Shown here piece after piece: positions 5,772 through 12,904 of a stretch of 17,782 nt of DNA. The first letter of the stretch is position 1, and each line of letters starts with the position of its first letter. Under the pieces are notes generated by a model that saw only the letters and a program-made list of their open reading frames with translations, did no database searches and was not told the DNA's origin. The DNA is from JBBDWZ01 sp050732575. GTDB lineage: Bacteria; Gemmatimonadota; Gemmatimonadetes; Longimicrobiales; RSA9. Where the stretch lies: assembly GCA_050732575.1 (NCBI GenBank), contig JBOHRF010000084.1, forward strand, positions 1 through 17,782, read 5' to 3'. The position numbers and the translations under genes are program-made.

Positions 5772-7778
5772 ATGTATGCTCTGACGCGCAGACTCTTTCT
5801 GTGTACCGTGGCGGTCTCGGCGGCGGCCTGTGTCGGCACCACGCCCCCCGTGACACCGTCGGCCACGCCGCCCGCAACGCCACCGGCCGCGCCAACCGAT
5901 GCTCGTGTCGGGCTCAAGCCCGGACTCATGGATGCGGGTGAAGCGGTATCGAACCTCAAGGTTCTCTCCAAGGCGCAATCGCCGCAGGGGTTCCTGGGCA
6001 TCACGAACTCGGACCTGGCCTTCACGGGCAATTATGCGATCCAGGGCAACTACAACGGTCCCGTGATCTGGGACGTCTCGAATCCGTCCTCGCCGGTCAT
6101 GGTGGCGGCGTATACGTGTCCGGCGTCGCAGAATGACGTATCGGTGTTTCGGCACCTGCTGTTCATGTCGGCGGAGGCCCGCGACGGGCGGATTGACTGC
6201 AAGCCGGGCCCCGTGCTGGACACGGTGAGCACCGAGCGCATCCGGGGTGTCCGCATTTTCGATATCAGCGACATTCGGAATCCCAGGCTGGTGGCCAACG
6301 TGCAGACCTGCCGTGGCTCGCACACGCACACGGTAGTCGAAGATCCGAGAGACCGGGACAACGTCTACATCTACGTCTCGGGCTCGGCGCCCATCCGTTC
6401 GCCCAACGAGCTGGCCGGCTGCATTGGCGCCGCGCCCGACCAGGATGCGAACTCGTCGCTCATGCGCATCGAGATCATCAAGGTTCCGGTCGCGAACCCC
6501 GCACAGGCCGCCGTCGTGAGCCGCGCGAACATCTTCCGTGATCTCAAGGCGCCGGCCACACACGCGCCCGCGGAGCTGGATCGGATCAACCAGAAGCGCT
6601 TCGCCGATTCCATGCGCGCAGTTGGTGGTTTCGTGGCGAAGAACCCGACTAACGGGACGGACGTCGTGCTGGGCACCGGGTTCGTGCGCCCGCACCTGGA
6701 CAGCATTGTCAAGGCGCGCGGCGGCACGGGCGCGCCCACGGCCGCCGATACGGCCACACTGCGCGCCAACCTGCAAACCATCATCGATCGCCTCATCAAC
6801 GCGCAGGGTCCGGCCCCTATTCCTGGCGTTTCTCCCAACTCGCCGTTCCGTCAATGTCACGACATCACGGTCTATCCGTCGGTCGGACTTGCGGGTGGCG
6901 CGTGCGAGGGCCACGGATTCCTGCTCGACATCAGCGATCCGCTGAATCCCGTTCGACTCGATGCGGTGGCAGACTCGAACTTTGCTTACTGGCACTCGGC
7001 CACGTTCAACAACGATGGCACCAAGCTCCTGTTTTCCGATGAGTGGGGCGGCGGCGGCGCACCCAAATGCCGCCCAACCGACAAGAAGGAGTGGGGCGCC
7101 AACGCAATCTTCACGATTGAAAACCGGAAGCTCCAGTTCGGTAGTTACTACAAGCTGCCTGCGGCCCAGACCGCCCAGGAGAACTGCGTTGCGCACAACG
7201 GCTCGTTGATTCCCATTCCGGGCCGTGATGTGATGGTGCAGGCCTGGTATCAGGGTGGCATTTCCGTGTTCGACTGGACGGATGCGAAGAACCCGAAGGA
7301 AATCGCGTACTTCGATCGCGGCCCCGTCGATGCCACGGCCATGCGCTCGGGTGGCTCGTGGTCCGCTTACTGGTACAATGGCGCGATCATCAGCTCCGAG
7401 ATGGCGCGCGGGCTCGACGTCGCAGAGCTCGTGCCCAGCGAGCACCTCACGCAGAACGAGATCGATGCGGCCAAGACCGTGCGGCTGGATTACATGAATG
7501 CGCAGGGCCAGCCGAAGTTTGCCTGGCCACCCAGCTTCCCGCTGCTCAAGGCGTACACCGATCAGCTGCAGCGCAACGGGTGTCTCTCGGCGAGACGAAT
7601 CGGCGAGGTGCGCCAGTCGATCGCCACGGCAGAGCGCGCTGCAGGCGCGCAGCGTCGCGCGGCGCTTACCAGCATGGCCGGTGAGCTGGCCAACGATGCG
7701 CGCGGCTCGTGCGATCCGGAGCGCATAGAAAAACTGCGCCAGGCGACCACGGGCCTCCTGAACGCCGTGATTTCCTGA
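5772..7778 (+). CDS. LVIVD-repeat beta-propeller lipoprotein
   Basis: The start is ATG 5772, with GGAGG five bases upstream; earlier in-frame ATGs lack such a site. The 668-residue product begins MYALTRRLFLCTVAVSAAAC, a lipoprotein signal with Cys20 as the likely lipidated residue, then a Pro/Thr-rich linker (21-42). LVIVD-type propeller blades are visible at about 96-115 (GPVIWDVSNPSSPVMVAAY), 158-177 (RGVRIFDISDIRNPRLVANV), 381-400 (LLDISDPLNPV) and 496-514 (GISVFDWTDAKNPKEIAYF). An insert of about 95 residues (260-355) interrupts the propeller. The C-terminal 100 residues are mainly helical with two Cys (604, 647). The roughly ten exported cysteines suggest disulfides. LVIVD proteins lack a settled function and are thought to act in binding at the cell surface. 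It probably shares a transcript with the DUF305 gene. Confidence 0.85.
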   Translation: MYALTRRLFLCTVAVSAAACVGTTPPVTPSATPPATPPAAPTDARVGLKPGLMDAGEAVSNLKVLSKAQSPQGFLGITNSDLAFTGNYAIQGNYNGPVIWDVSNPSSPVMVAAYTCPASQNDVSVFRHLLFMSAEARDGRIDCKPGPVLDTVSTERIRGVRIFDISDIRNPRLVANVQTCRGSHTHTVVEDPRDRDNVYIYVSGSAPIRSPNELAGCIGAAPDQDANSSLMRIEIIKVPVANPAQAAVVSRANIFRDLKAPATHAPAELDRINQKRFADSMRAVGGFVAKNPTNGTDVVLGTGFVRPHLDSIVKARGGTGAPTAADTATLRANLQTIIDRLINAQGPAPIPGVSPNSPFRQCHDITVYPSVGLAGGACEGHGFLLDISDPLNPVRLDAVADSNFAYWHSATFNNDGTKLLFSDEWGGGGAPKCRPTDKKEWGANAIFTIENRKLQFGSYYKLPAAQTAQENCVAHNGSLIPIPGRDVMVQAWYQGGISVFDWTDAKNPKEIAYFDRGPVDATAMRSGGSWSAYWYNGAIISSEMARGLDVAELVPSEHLTQNEIDAAKTVRLDYMNAQGQPKFAWPPSFPLLKAYTDQLQRNGCLSARRIGEVRQSIATAERAAGAQRRAALTSMAGELANDARGSCDPERIEKLRQATTGLLNAVIS

Positions 7779-7788
7779 CGCGCCGATG

Positions 7789-7826
7789 TCCGGGGTCAGA
7801 CACATCGGACACAGTCTGACCCCGGA
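7789..7826. terminator. Hairpin between convergent genes, candidate two-way terminator
   Basis: Perfect 13-base inverted arms, TCCGGGGTCAGAC (7789-7801) and GTCTGACCCCGGA (7814-7826), enclose a 12-base loop. It sits between the LVIVD gene (ends 7778) and the PadR gene (ends 7853), where a bidirectional terminator is expected. There is no T-run on either side, so rho-independent action is uncertain. GGGGTCAGAC-type palindromes also occur as dispersed repeats in many genomes, an alternative explanation. Confidence 0.55.
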
Positions 7827-7852
7827 GTTGCGTTCATTGAACCATTGTCCCG

Positions 7853-8407
7853 CTAAACCGTCTCGCCGAGCACTTCCAATGCTTCGTTCGCCCAGCGGAT
7901 GCGCGCACTGGCAACACGCTTCCCCATGCGCACCGTGAGCTGGCGATAAACCAGGCGCCGGTCGCCTGCGTGCTCCTTCAGTGCAGCTGTAATCTCCCGT
8001 TCCGCTTCGTTCAATAGCTCCAGGAAGCCCTCATTGCGCGCGCGGTAGGCCTCCACCTGCGCGATCAAGATGTCCGGCGCCGCATCGCTGCCCACGTAGA
8101 ACTTGAGCAGCAGCTCGTTGCGCGCGGCGTCCGGCTCGAGCGGCGCGGCCAGCCAATCGGCCAGGGCGCGCCGGCCTTTGCGCGTGAGCGTGTATACGCG
8201 CCGGCCGCGCGGGTCATCCTCGGCCACAGCCTCGCTGATCAGACCCTCGCGGTCGAGCTGCTCGAGCACCGGGTAGATCGAGCCGAACGACTCCTTCCAG
8301 AAATGGCTGATGGCGTTCTCCACCTCGGTCTTGATGTCGTAACCCGATTTGGGTCCATCGGACAAGAGCCCGAGTACCAGGAACCGGCTTTTCGGCTTAC
8401 GCGCCAT
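7853..8407 (-). CDS. PadR-family transcriptional regulator
   Basis: This is a 184-residue protein. AAGGAG lies five bases before ATG 8407. Residues 1-90 form the PadR winged helix: FLVLGLLSDGPKSGYDIKTE, then SIYPVLEQLDREGLI and the wing DPRGRRVYTLTRKGRRAL. Residues about 95-180 match the C-terminal helical dimerisation domain (LLKFYVGSDAAP, then a coiled helix with RNEGFLELLNEAEREI and a basic end). PadR proteins are usually repressors that bind palindromes near their own promoter and release DNA on binding small hydrophobic or phenolic molecules. It is divergent from the amidohydrolase gene with about 100 bases between them, holding a 12-base palindrome. Control of itself and the amidohydrolase is therefore likely, though the inducer cannot be read from sequence. 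Confidence 0.93.
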   Translation of the reverse strand: MARKPKSRFLVLGLLSDGPKSGYDIKTEVENAISHFWKESFGSIYPVLEQLDREGLISEAVAEDDPRGRRVYTLTRKGRRALADWLAAPLEPDAARNELLLKFYVGSDAAPDILIAQVEAYRARNEGFLELLNEAEREITAALKEHAGDRRLVYRQLTVRMGKRVASARIRWANEALEVLGETV

Positions 8408-8429
8408 GGTGCTCCTTGCGCCATATACC

Positions 8430-8460
8430 AGTTTGATATATCAATTCGACAGGTCAAACT
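8430..8460. promoter_or_regulatory. Candidate PadR operator in the divergent promoter region
   Basis: TTGATATATCAA (8433-8444) is a perfect 12-base palindrome. A second, wider inverted pair, AGTTTGA (8430-8436) and TCAAACT (8454-8460), overlaps it. Both lie between the divergent PadR and amidohydrolase genes, 23-53 bases before the PadR ATG. AT-rich dyads in this position are typical PadR targets. Confidence 0.5.
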
Positions 8461-8509
8461 AGAGTAACTCGGGCCGGCCCCGACGGCCAGCCCCAACGGC
8501 GAGGTGACC

Positions 8510-9778
8510 ATGGCGTGTTTTCGACCGACGTACTGCATGCTCGTTCTACTGGTATCTTTCAGCGCTTCCTGCGCGAGCGCGCCCGGTGGGCGCACACGCG
8601 CATCTGCCACAGGTGCGGGTACGCTGGCGTTGATCGGGGCTACGGTGATCGACGGCACCGGCGCGCCACCATTGCGCGATGGCGTGATCGTGATCGAAGC
8701 GGGCCGCATCACGGCGGTGGGCACGCGCGACCAGGTGGCGGTGCCCGGCCACGCGACGCGGCGCAATGTGAGTGGACTCACGGTGCTGCCCGGATTGATC
8801 GACAGTCATGTGCACCTGGCGCTGTCGATGGTGGCTCCAGGCGCGCATGAGAGCGCAGTGGATGCGCTGCTGGTTGTGCTGCTCGATCAGGGTGTGACCA
8901 GCGTGCGCGACGTAGGCGGTCCGTATCCCTGGATGATCGAGCTGGCGCGCGCCATCGAGTCGGGCCAGCGCGCGGGACCGCGCATCTTTGCGGCCGGTCC
9001 GACCATCACGGCGCCCGCTGGGCATCCGGCGGGCACGCTACTGAAAGGCAGCGCGGAGGCCATCGAGCTGGGCACGCGCCAGCTGCGCGCGCCGGGCGAA
9101 GCGCGGCCGGTAGTGCGCGAGCTGGCCGAGGGCGGCGTGTCGCTGATCAAGGTGATCTTCGATGGCGGCAGCCAGCGCTCTCCTTTAGGACTGCTGCCCC
9201 GCCTGGATACGACCACGTTGCGTGCAGTCGTGTCGGAAGCGCGCGCGGCCGGCTTGCCGGTCACAGTGCACTGGTCGAACGTGAGCGAGCTGGCGCACGT
9301 TGTGGCTGCGCGGCCCACGCAGCTCGAGCACCCGGGCGTGACGCCCATTCCCGATGCGCTGATCGAGCAGATCGCGCAGTCGGGCATCGCAGTGGATCCA
9401 ACGCTCGTGGTATACTCGACGATTCTTCCGCCCAACATCTTCAGCAGCGGTCCGCTCTCCAACGTGCGGCGACTGGCCGCGCGTGGTGTGGTCATTACGG
9501 CGGGGACCGATGCGCCGCTGGGCGGGCTGCGCCCGGGAGAATCGCTGCATCGCGAGCTGGAGCTGCTCGTGCAGGCCGGGCTCACACCGGTACAGGCCGT
9601 GCAGGCCGCCACGGGCAATGCAGCGCGCTTTCTCGGGCGCAATGCAGACGTGGGCACCATCGCCGTGGGCAAGCGCGCCGATCTGCTGTTCGTGTCCGGC
9701 GATCCGGCAACATCGATCACGGACATACGCAACGTGCGGCTGGTCATTCAGAATGGGCGCGTGGTGCGGCAGAAGTGA
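8510..9778 (+). CDS. Amidohydrolase, imidazolonepropionase-type, exported lipoprotein
   Basis: ATG 8510 has GAGG five bases upstream (an in-frame GTG lies at 8504) and gives 422 residues. The N-terminus (FRPTYCMLVLLVSFSASCAS) is a signal peptide with a weak lipobox at Cys21, so the enzyme is probably outside the cytoplasm. The metal-dependent amidohydrolase signature is complete. It has GLIDSHVHL with His100 and His102, Lys214 in LIKVIFDGG as the likely carboxylated bridge, His254 in VTVHWSN, His274 in QLEHPG, and Asp334 in AGTDAPLGGLRPG. The small flanking beta domain is at residues 38-90 and 385-420 (VGTIAVGKRADLLFVSGDP). Such exported members hydrolyse cyclic amides or dipeptide-like substrates; the actual one is unknown. 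The neighbouring PadR gene is its probable regulator. Confidence 0.9.
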   Translation: MACFRPTYCMLVLLVSFSASCASAPGGRTRASATGAGTLALIGATVIDGTGAPPLRDGVIVIEAGRITAVGTRDQVAVPGHATRRNVSGLTVLPGLIDSHVHLALSMVAPGAHESAVDALLVVLLDQGVTSVRDVGGPYPWMIELARAIESGQRAGPRIFAAGPTITAPAGHPAGTLLKGSAEAIELGTRQLRAPGEARPVVRELAEGGVSLIKVIFDGGSQRSPLGLLPRLDTTTLRAVVSEARAAGLPVTVHWSNVSELAHVVAARPTQLEHPGVTPIPDALIEQIAQSGIAVDPTLVVYSTILPPNIFSSGPLSNVRRLAARGVVITAGTDAPLGGLRPGESLHRELELLVQAGLTPVQAVQAATGNAARFLGRNADVGTIAVGKRADLLFVSGDPATSITDIRNVRLVIQNGRVVRQK

Positions 9779-10137
9779 GCGGTTCTCCTGGCTCGCAATG
9801 CCGAGCGACTGGTCACCTTCGTAACCGACGATTCCCGCGGCCCGGCACCAAGCTCCTGTACGAATTCAGCTCGGGCAGCCGGGGCGCGCGAGAAGCCGCG
9901 CTGGCTGCCACGTCCAGACGGCAGGATTACGAAAGGTTGTACAAGGTTTCCATTGCGTTCGAGCGGGCACACGAAACACATTGGCATGGCCTGATTGCTT
10001 GCTCTTGCGCGGGAGACTCACAGTGGGGTGAGTCAACTCAAGGGGCACCAGCGCGGCCGAGTCCGTTCCCTCCTTCGGCCGCGCGACACTGATCCGGGCG
10101 CGCGCGCCGCTTGCCGCCTGCCTGCTCGGAGCCAGCC
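9779..10137. other. Gap without a recognisable gene
   Basis: No frame here has a ribosome-binding site with a protein-like sequence, no strong hairpin with a T-run follows the amidohydrolase stop, and no repeat or RNA structure was recognised. The last few bases provide GGAG ahead of the next gene. Confidence 0.5.
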
Positions 10138-11082
10138 TTGTCTGTGAGAGAGGAAGCAAGCCCGCGTGACGATCAGATCCGCGCTCTTCTGGTTGGACAT
10201 GATCCGTCAGACATCACGCCCATCACGCACCACCTGTCCCAACACGCTCGTCACATTCATATCGAAGTGGCTACCAGCGGGAGCGACGCACTGGCTCGTG
10301 TTAGCAACGGTGGCAGCGGTCGCTACGACGTCTGCCTGCTCGATCACCCGATGCCGGCGTATCCCGGGCTGGAGCTGCTCGGGCAGCTGATGCAGAACGC
10401 GCTACCGGTCGTTCTGCTTACGAAAGGCGATGACAATGAAGTGATTGGCTCGGGGTTGCGTATGGGCGCTGCCGGCCACGTGATCAAAAAGGCGGGCTAC
10501 CTCGAGGGCCTGCCCGCCCAGCTGGAGCGTGCGTGCGGCCGGCGCAACAAAGAGGAGCAAATCGCTGCGCCAGCGGCGCCGAAGCCGCTGTCGCAATATC
10601 AAGCTGCCAGGGAAAATCATTCAGCTGCAATTCTGCGAGCGCTGCCGGATCTCTTGTTGGTGCAGACCTGCGAAGGCGTATACCTCGATTACCACGGATC
10701 CGACCTCTTTCTTGCGCCTGGAGATTTCCTGGGCAGAAACATGCGCAACGTATTGCCTCCGGCGCTGGCCGATCGATTCCTGGAGTGTTTCCACAACACG
10801 GCAGAATCAGGCGAGCCGCAAGTCATGGAATACGCGCATTCCAGGAAGGGTGAGGAGAGGTTTTACGAGGCGCGCGTGGTCAGCGCCGGGAAAGGCCGCA
10901 TGCTCACGATTGTCAGGGAAATCACGGAGCGCAAACGGGCGGAAGACGCACTGGGCGAGGGCAGAGAGCGCATCCGTGAGCTGGCCGCACGACTGACCGC
11001 CGCGCAGGAGCAGGACGAACGGGTCCGCATAGCCAATGAACTGCTGGACGCCGCCGCGAACCTGATCGTTCGCCTTGCCTGA
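10138..11082 (+). CDS. Degenerate receiver-PAS protein with truncated histidine-kinase stub
   Basis: The likely start is TTG 10138, six bases after GGAG; GTG 10144 and TTG 10111 are alternatives, and no ATG precedes the first domain. The product is 314 residues. Residues 13-135 are a response-regulator receiver: the phospho-acceptor Asp69 (YDVCLLDHPMP), Thr95 (VVLLTKGDD) and a Lys at 117/118 are present. The acidic pair that binds magnesium is Gly20-His21 (LLVGHDPSD, where relatives have an acidic pair such as ED). Residues about 160-268 form a PAS domain ending in the usual EITERKRAEDAL. Residues 280-314 resemble a HisKA_3 helix (ELAARLTAAQEQDERVRIAN), but the H-box His is Leu303, and the protein stops ten residues later with no ATPase domain. 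It cannot be a kinase as it stands; it may be a sensor remnant or a non-catalytic PAS sensor. Confidence 0.8.
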   Translation: MSVREEASPRDDQIRALLVGHDPSDITPITHHLSQHARHIHIEVATSGSDALARVSNGGSGRYDVCLLDHPMPAYPGLELLGQLMQNALPVVLLTKGDDNEVIGSGLRMGAAGHVIKKAGYLEGLPAQLERACGRRNKEEQIAAPAAPKPLSQYQAARENHSAAILRALPDLLLVQTCEGVYLDYHGSDLFLAPGDFLGRNMRNVLPPALADRFLECFHNTAESGEPQVMEYAHSRKGEERFYEARVVSAGKGRMLTIVREITERKRAEDALGEGRERIRELAARLTAAQEQDERVRIANELLDAAANLIVRLA

Positions 11083-11103
11083 AAGGTATTACTCAGGTAT
11101 GAT
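11075..11103 (+). promoter_or_regulatory. Promoter of the toxin-antitoxin pair, leaderless configuration
   Basis: TTGCCT (11075-11080) and TATGAT (11098-11103) are separated by exactly 17 bases and overlap the last codons of the preceding gene. The -10 element ends six bases before the antitoxin ATG at 11110, so transcription should begin at or next to the A of ATG. No ribosome-binding site is present. GTAT occurs at 11086, 11097 and 11108, an 11-base period across the promoter that could mark operator sites for the antitoxin. Confidence 0.6.
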
Positions 11104-11109
11104 CGTAGT

Positions 11110-11346
11110 ATGAAAGTGGCCATTTCCATTCCGGATGATGTGTTCGAGGCGGCGGAAGCGCTGGCGGAGGAGCTGGGGTTGTCGCGGAGCGCGCTATACG
11201 CGCAGGCCGTGGCGGAGTTCGTGGCCAGACACCAGTCAGGCGACGTTACCGAGCGTCTGGACGCAGTGTACGGCGAGGCGAGCAACCGCGTGGCGCCGGC
11301 CGTGAGGCGCGCGCAGGCGAAGAGCGTGCGCAAGCTGGATTGGTGA
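11110..11346 (+). CDS. Ribbon-helix-helix antitoxin, MazE/CopG type
   Basis: This is a 78-residue protein. Residues 1-45 form a ribbon-helix-helix DNA-binding domain: the strand MKVAISIPDDVFEAAEALAE, then ELGLSRSALYAQAVAEFVARH. The C-terminal tail (46-78) is charged and probably disordered until it wraps the toxin, as in antitoxins of this type. The toxin gene starts inside its stop codon (GTG at 11343, TGA at 11344-11346), the tight coupling usual for such modules. By analogy the antitoxin would bind the promoter just upstream and repress the pair, more strongly in complex with toxin. The mRNA appears leaderless. Family assignment is firm; regulation is inferred from layout. Confidence 0.88.
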   Translation: MKVAISIPDDVFEAAEALAEELGLSRSALYAQAVAEFVARHQSGDVTERLDAVYGEASNRVAPAVRRAQAKSVRKLDW

Positions 11347-11684
11347 TCGCGCGGCGCGACGTCTGGTGGGCGCAGCTGGAGCCGCCCCGTGGATCGGAGC
11401 CCGGATTCCGCCGTCCGGTGCTCATTGTACAGGGGGATGCCTTCAATCGAAGTCGGATTCAGACGGTGGGGGTAGTGATCCTCACCTCGAACCTGCGTTT
11501 GCTCGATGCACCAGGGAACGTGCTGGTGCCGTCAAAGTCGGCGGGATTGCCCCGCGACTCCGTGGCCAACGTGTCTCAGATCGTGACGCTGGACCGGGAG
11601 TTCCTGGTAGAGCGAGCCGGCCGTTTGCCGGCACGGATCATGGCCGATGTGGAGGCCGGATTGCGCGTAGTACTGGATCTCTAA
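11343..11684 (+). CDS. MazF/PemK-family mRNA interferase toxin
   Basis: The gene starts at GTG 11343, overlapping the antitoxin stop by four bases, and gives 113 residues, the normal MazF length. Family marks run in order: the first strand RRDVWWAQLEPPRGSEPGFR, then RRPVLIVQGDAFN (Arg24 region), VVILTSNLRL (Thr48, near the active site of known MazF enzymes), NVSQIVTLDREFL, and the final helix RIMADVEAGLRVVLDL. MazF toxins are ribonucleases that cut mRNA at short specific sequences and are held inactive by the antitoxin. The cut site cannot be predicted. The gene appears intact. The truncated resolvase fragment follows within about 25 bases. Confidence 0.92.
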   Translation: MIARRDVWWAQLEPPRGSEPGFRRPVLIVQGDAFNRSRIQTVGVVILTSNLRLLDAPGNVLVPSKSAGLPRDSVANVSQIVTLDREFLVERAGRLPARIMADVEAGLRVVLDL

Positions 11685-11703
11685 CCGCGCAAAGACCACC
11701 TGG

Positions 11704-12009
11704 GCAGGCCAACCAACCGGCAAAGTAACGGAGCACGTTACGCCCTGGATTCCAGCATTCCCCTACAATCCCAAGGACGCTCGCTTCATTGGAAGTCCGG
11801 TCGACATGATCGTATTCGACGGGGCGGACGCCGATGATGTCCGCGGGATCATCTTCCTGGAGATAAAGACCAATGCCTCCGGGCTTAGCTCGAGGCAGCC
11901 GCAGATCCGGGATGCGATCAAGGCAGGAAGGGTCGAGTGGCAGGAGTTGCGCGTGCCAACGAGTTATGGCTCCCAGCCTCTTCCGGCCAGGCGTCGCCTG
12001 TTGACCTGA
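11704..12009 (+). pseudogene. Holliday-junction-resolvase-like (Endonuc_Holl) gene, 5' half missing
   Basis: The frame ending in TGA 12007-12009 reads GKVTEHVTPWIPAFPYNPKD, then ARFIGSPVDMIVFDG, IIFLEIKTNASGLSSRQPQI and RDAIKAGRVEWQELRVP. This matches, from memory, the second half of the predicted Holliday-junction-resolvase family (Endonuc_Holl), in which VDFIVFDG and FVEVKTG carry the nuclease-like acidic and lysine residues. Here these are Asp in VDMIVFDG and the EIKT motif. The N-terminal half, normally a hydrophobic helix and coiled coil, is absent. The frame is closed by a TAG at 11668-11670 inside the end of the toxin gene, and no start with a ribosome-binding site precedes the conserved part. 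An internal ATG at 11806 would give only 67 residues. It is a remnant. Confidence 0.6.
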
Positions 12010-12022
12010 TGTCGGTGTAGCG

Positions 12023-12509
12023 TCAGCGGCGCTGCACCGGATTGGCGGTGGCCCGGCGGCGCAGACTCAGCTCAATCGTTCCGCTTACGAAGCGCGCGTC
12101 GGTGCCGTCTTCGCCGGGAATCTGGCAACAACGCACGCGCACTTCCAGCGGATACCCGAAGACGGGCAGGTGTCGCTCGTGCGGATAATGGTTGGCCACG
12201 AAATGCCAGGCGTAGTAGTCGTGCGGACGCGGGCCATGGCCGCACAGGCATTCGTAGAAGAAAGTTGGGACTCTCTTTCAGGCGGCGATCGACGGCGCTC
12301 AGGTCCCAGCCCATGTGCAGGCCGTGCACATCGGTGGCGCGCCGCACATTCAGCACCACGTCGCGCGAGAGCGGCAGAGAATGCTCGACGCGCTGATCGG
12401 TGGCCGGGAACTGCAGCAAGACCTGGAACTCATCCTGCGCGGTTGCAGATTGCAGCAGCACGGCCGCGAAAAGCAGTGATCGTACATACCCGCTGTGCCT
12501 GTTCCCCAT
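12023..12509 (-). pseudogene. Secreted hypothetical protein gene with one frameshift
   Basis: From ATG 12509 (GGGGA seven bases upstream) the frame opens with a signal peptide, SGYVRSLLFAAVLLQSATA, cut before QDEF. It continues through VEHSLPLSRDVVLNVRRATD and HGLHMGWDLSAVDRRLKESP. At the A-run 12261-12263 (TTT on the coding strand) coding shifts by one base. In the other frame it goes on as FFYECLCGHGPRPHDYYAWH, then LPVFGYPLEVRVRCCQIPG and GTIELSLRRRA, to a TGA at 12023-12025. Removing one T gives a continuous 161-residue protein rich in Cys and His. It could be a real mutation or a sequencing slip. I do not recognise the family. Without the correction the frame runs to 12072 with an Arg-rich tail. 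Confidence 0.65.
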
Positions 12510-12904
12510 TGCGCATCCCCGACGGTCTGGTGTCCACGCGCGCTACAGTTGTGGGCCGGGCCGGGCGCCGCCAGAGTCGTGTTTCCAGATCCCGCCGCGG
12601 TGAGGGACCAGAGGTCATTCCGGCGGTACGGGCCGTGGCGTCAATTCCAGTTCGGCGACGCTACGTTATGCGCATGCGCCGCCGTCCTGCTGTTGTGCGG
12701 TAGTGACCTCGACGCCGGTGGTTAGGCGCCAGCAACCAGCATCCGGGCTAACACGGGCCTCGCCATTTTCTGCCTCTCCGGCCTTCGGGTACTGCGGAAC
12801 TAACGATGGTGGTGGCCAGGATTCCCACGGTGGTTGCGTCGCAACTGGAAACCCGCAGCGGCCAACGCCCGTACGGGGCTCACTTCAAAACGTGGAGAAT
12901 TCTC
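12510..12904. other. Gap without a recognisable gene
   Basis: This is the shared upstream region of the frameshifted minus gene and the small secreted plus gene. Open frames here are Arg-rich and lack ribosome-binding sites. No clear promoter hexamer pair or hairpin was identified. Confidence 0.45.

Noticed and set aside
5022..7805. A 927-codon open frame on the minus strand
   Set aside because: It lies opposite the DUF305 and LVIVD genes, which have signal peptides, ribosome-binding sites and family motifs. The minus reading is Arg/His-rich with no domain and reflects GC-rich codon bias.
12719..12755. GTTAGGC...GGGCTAAC resembling integron attC core sites
   Set aside because: The two boxes are in the wrong order for an attC site and there is no paired internal stem, cassette series or integrase.
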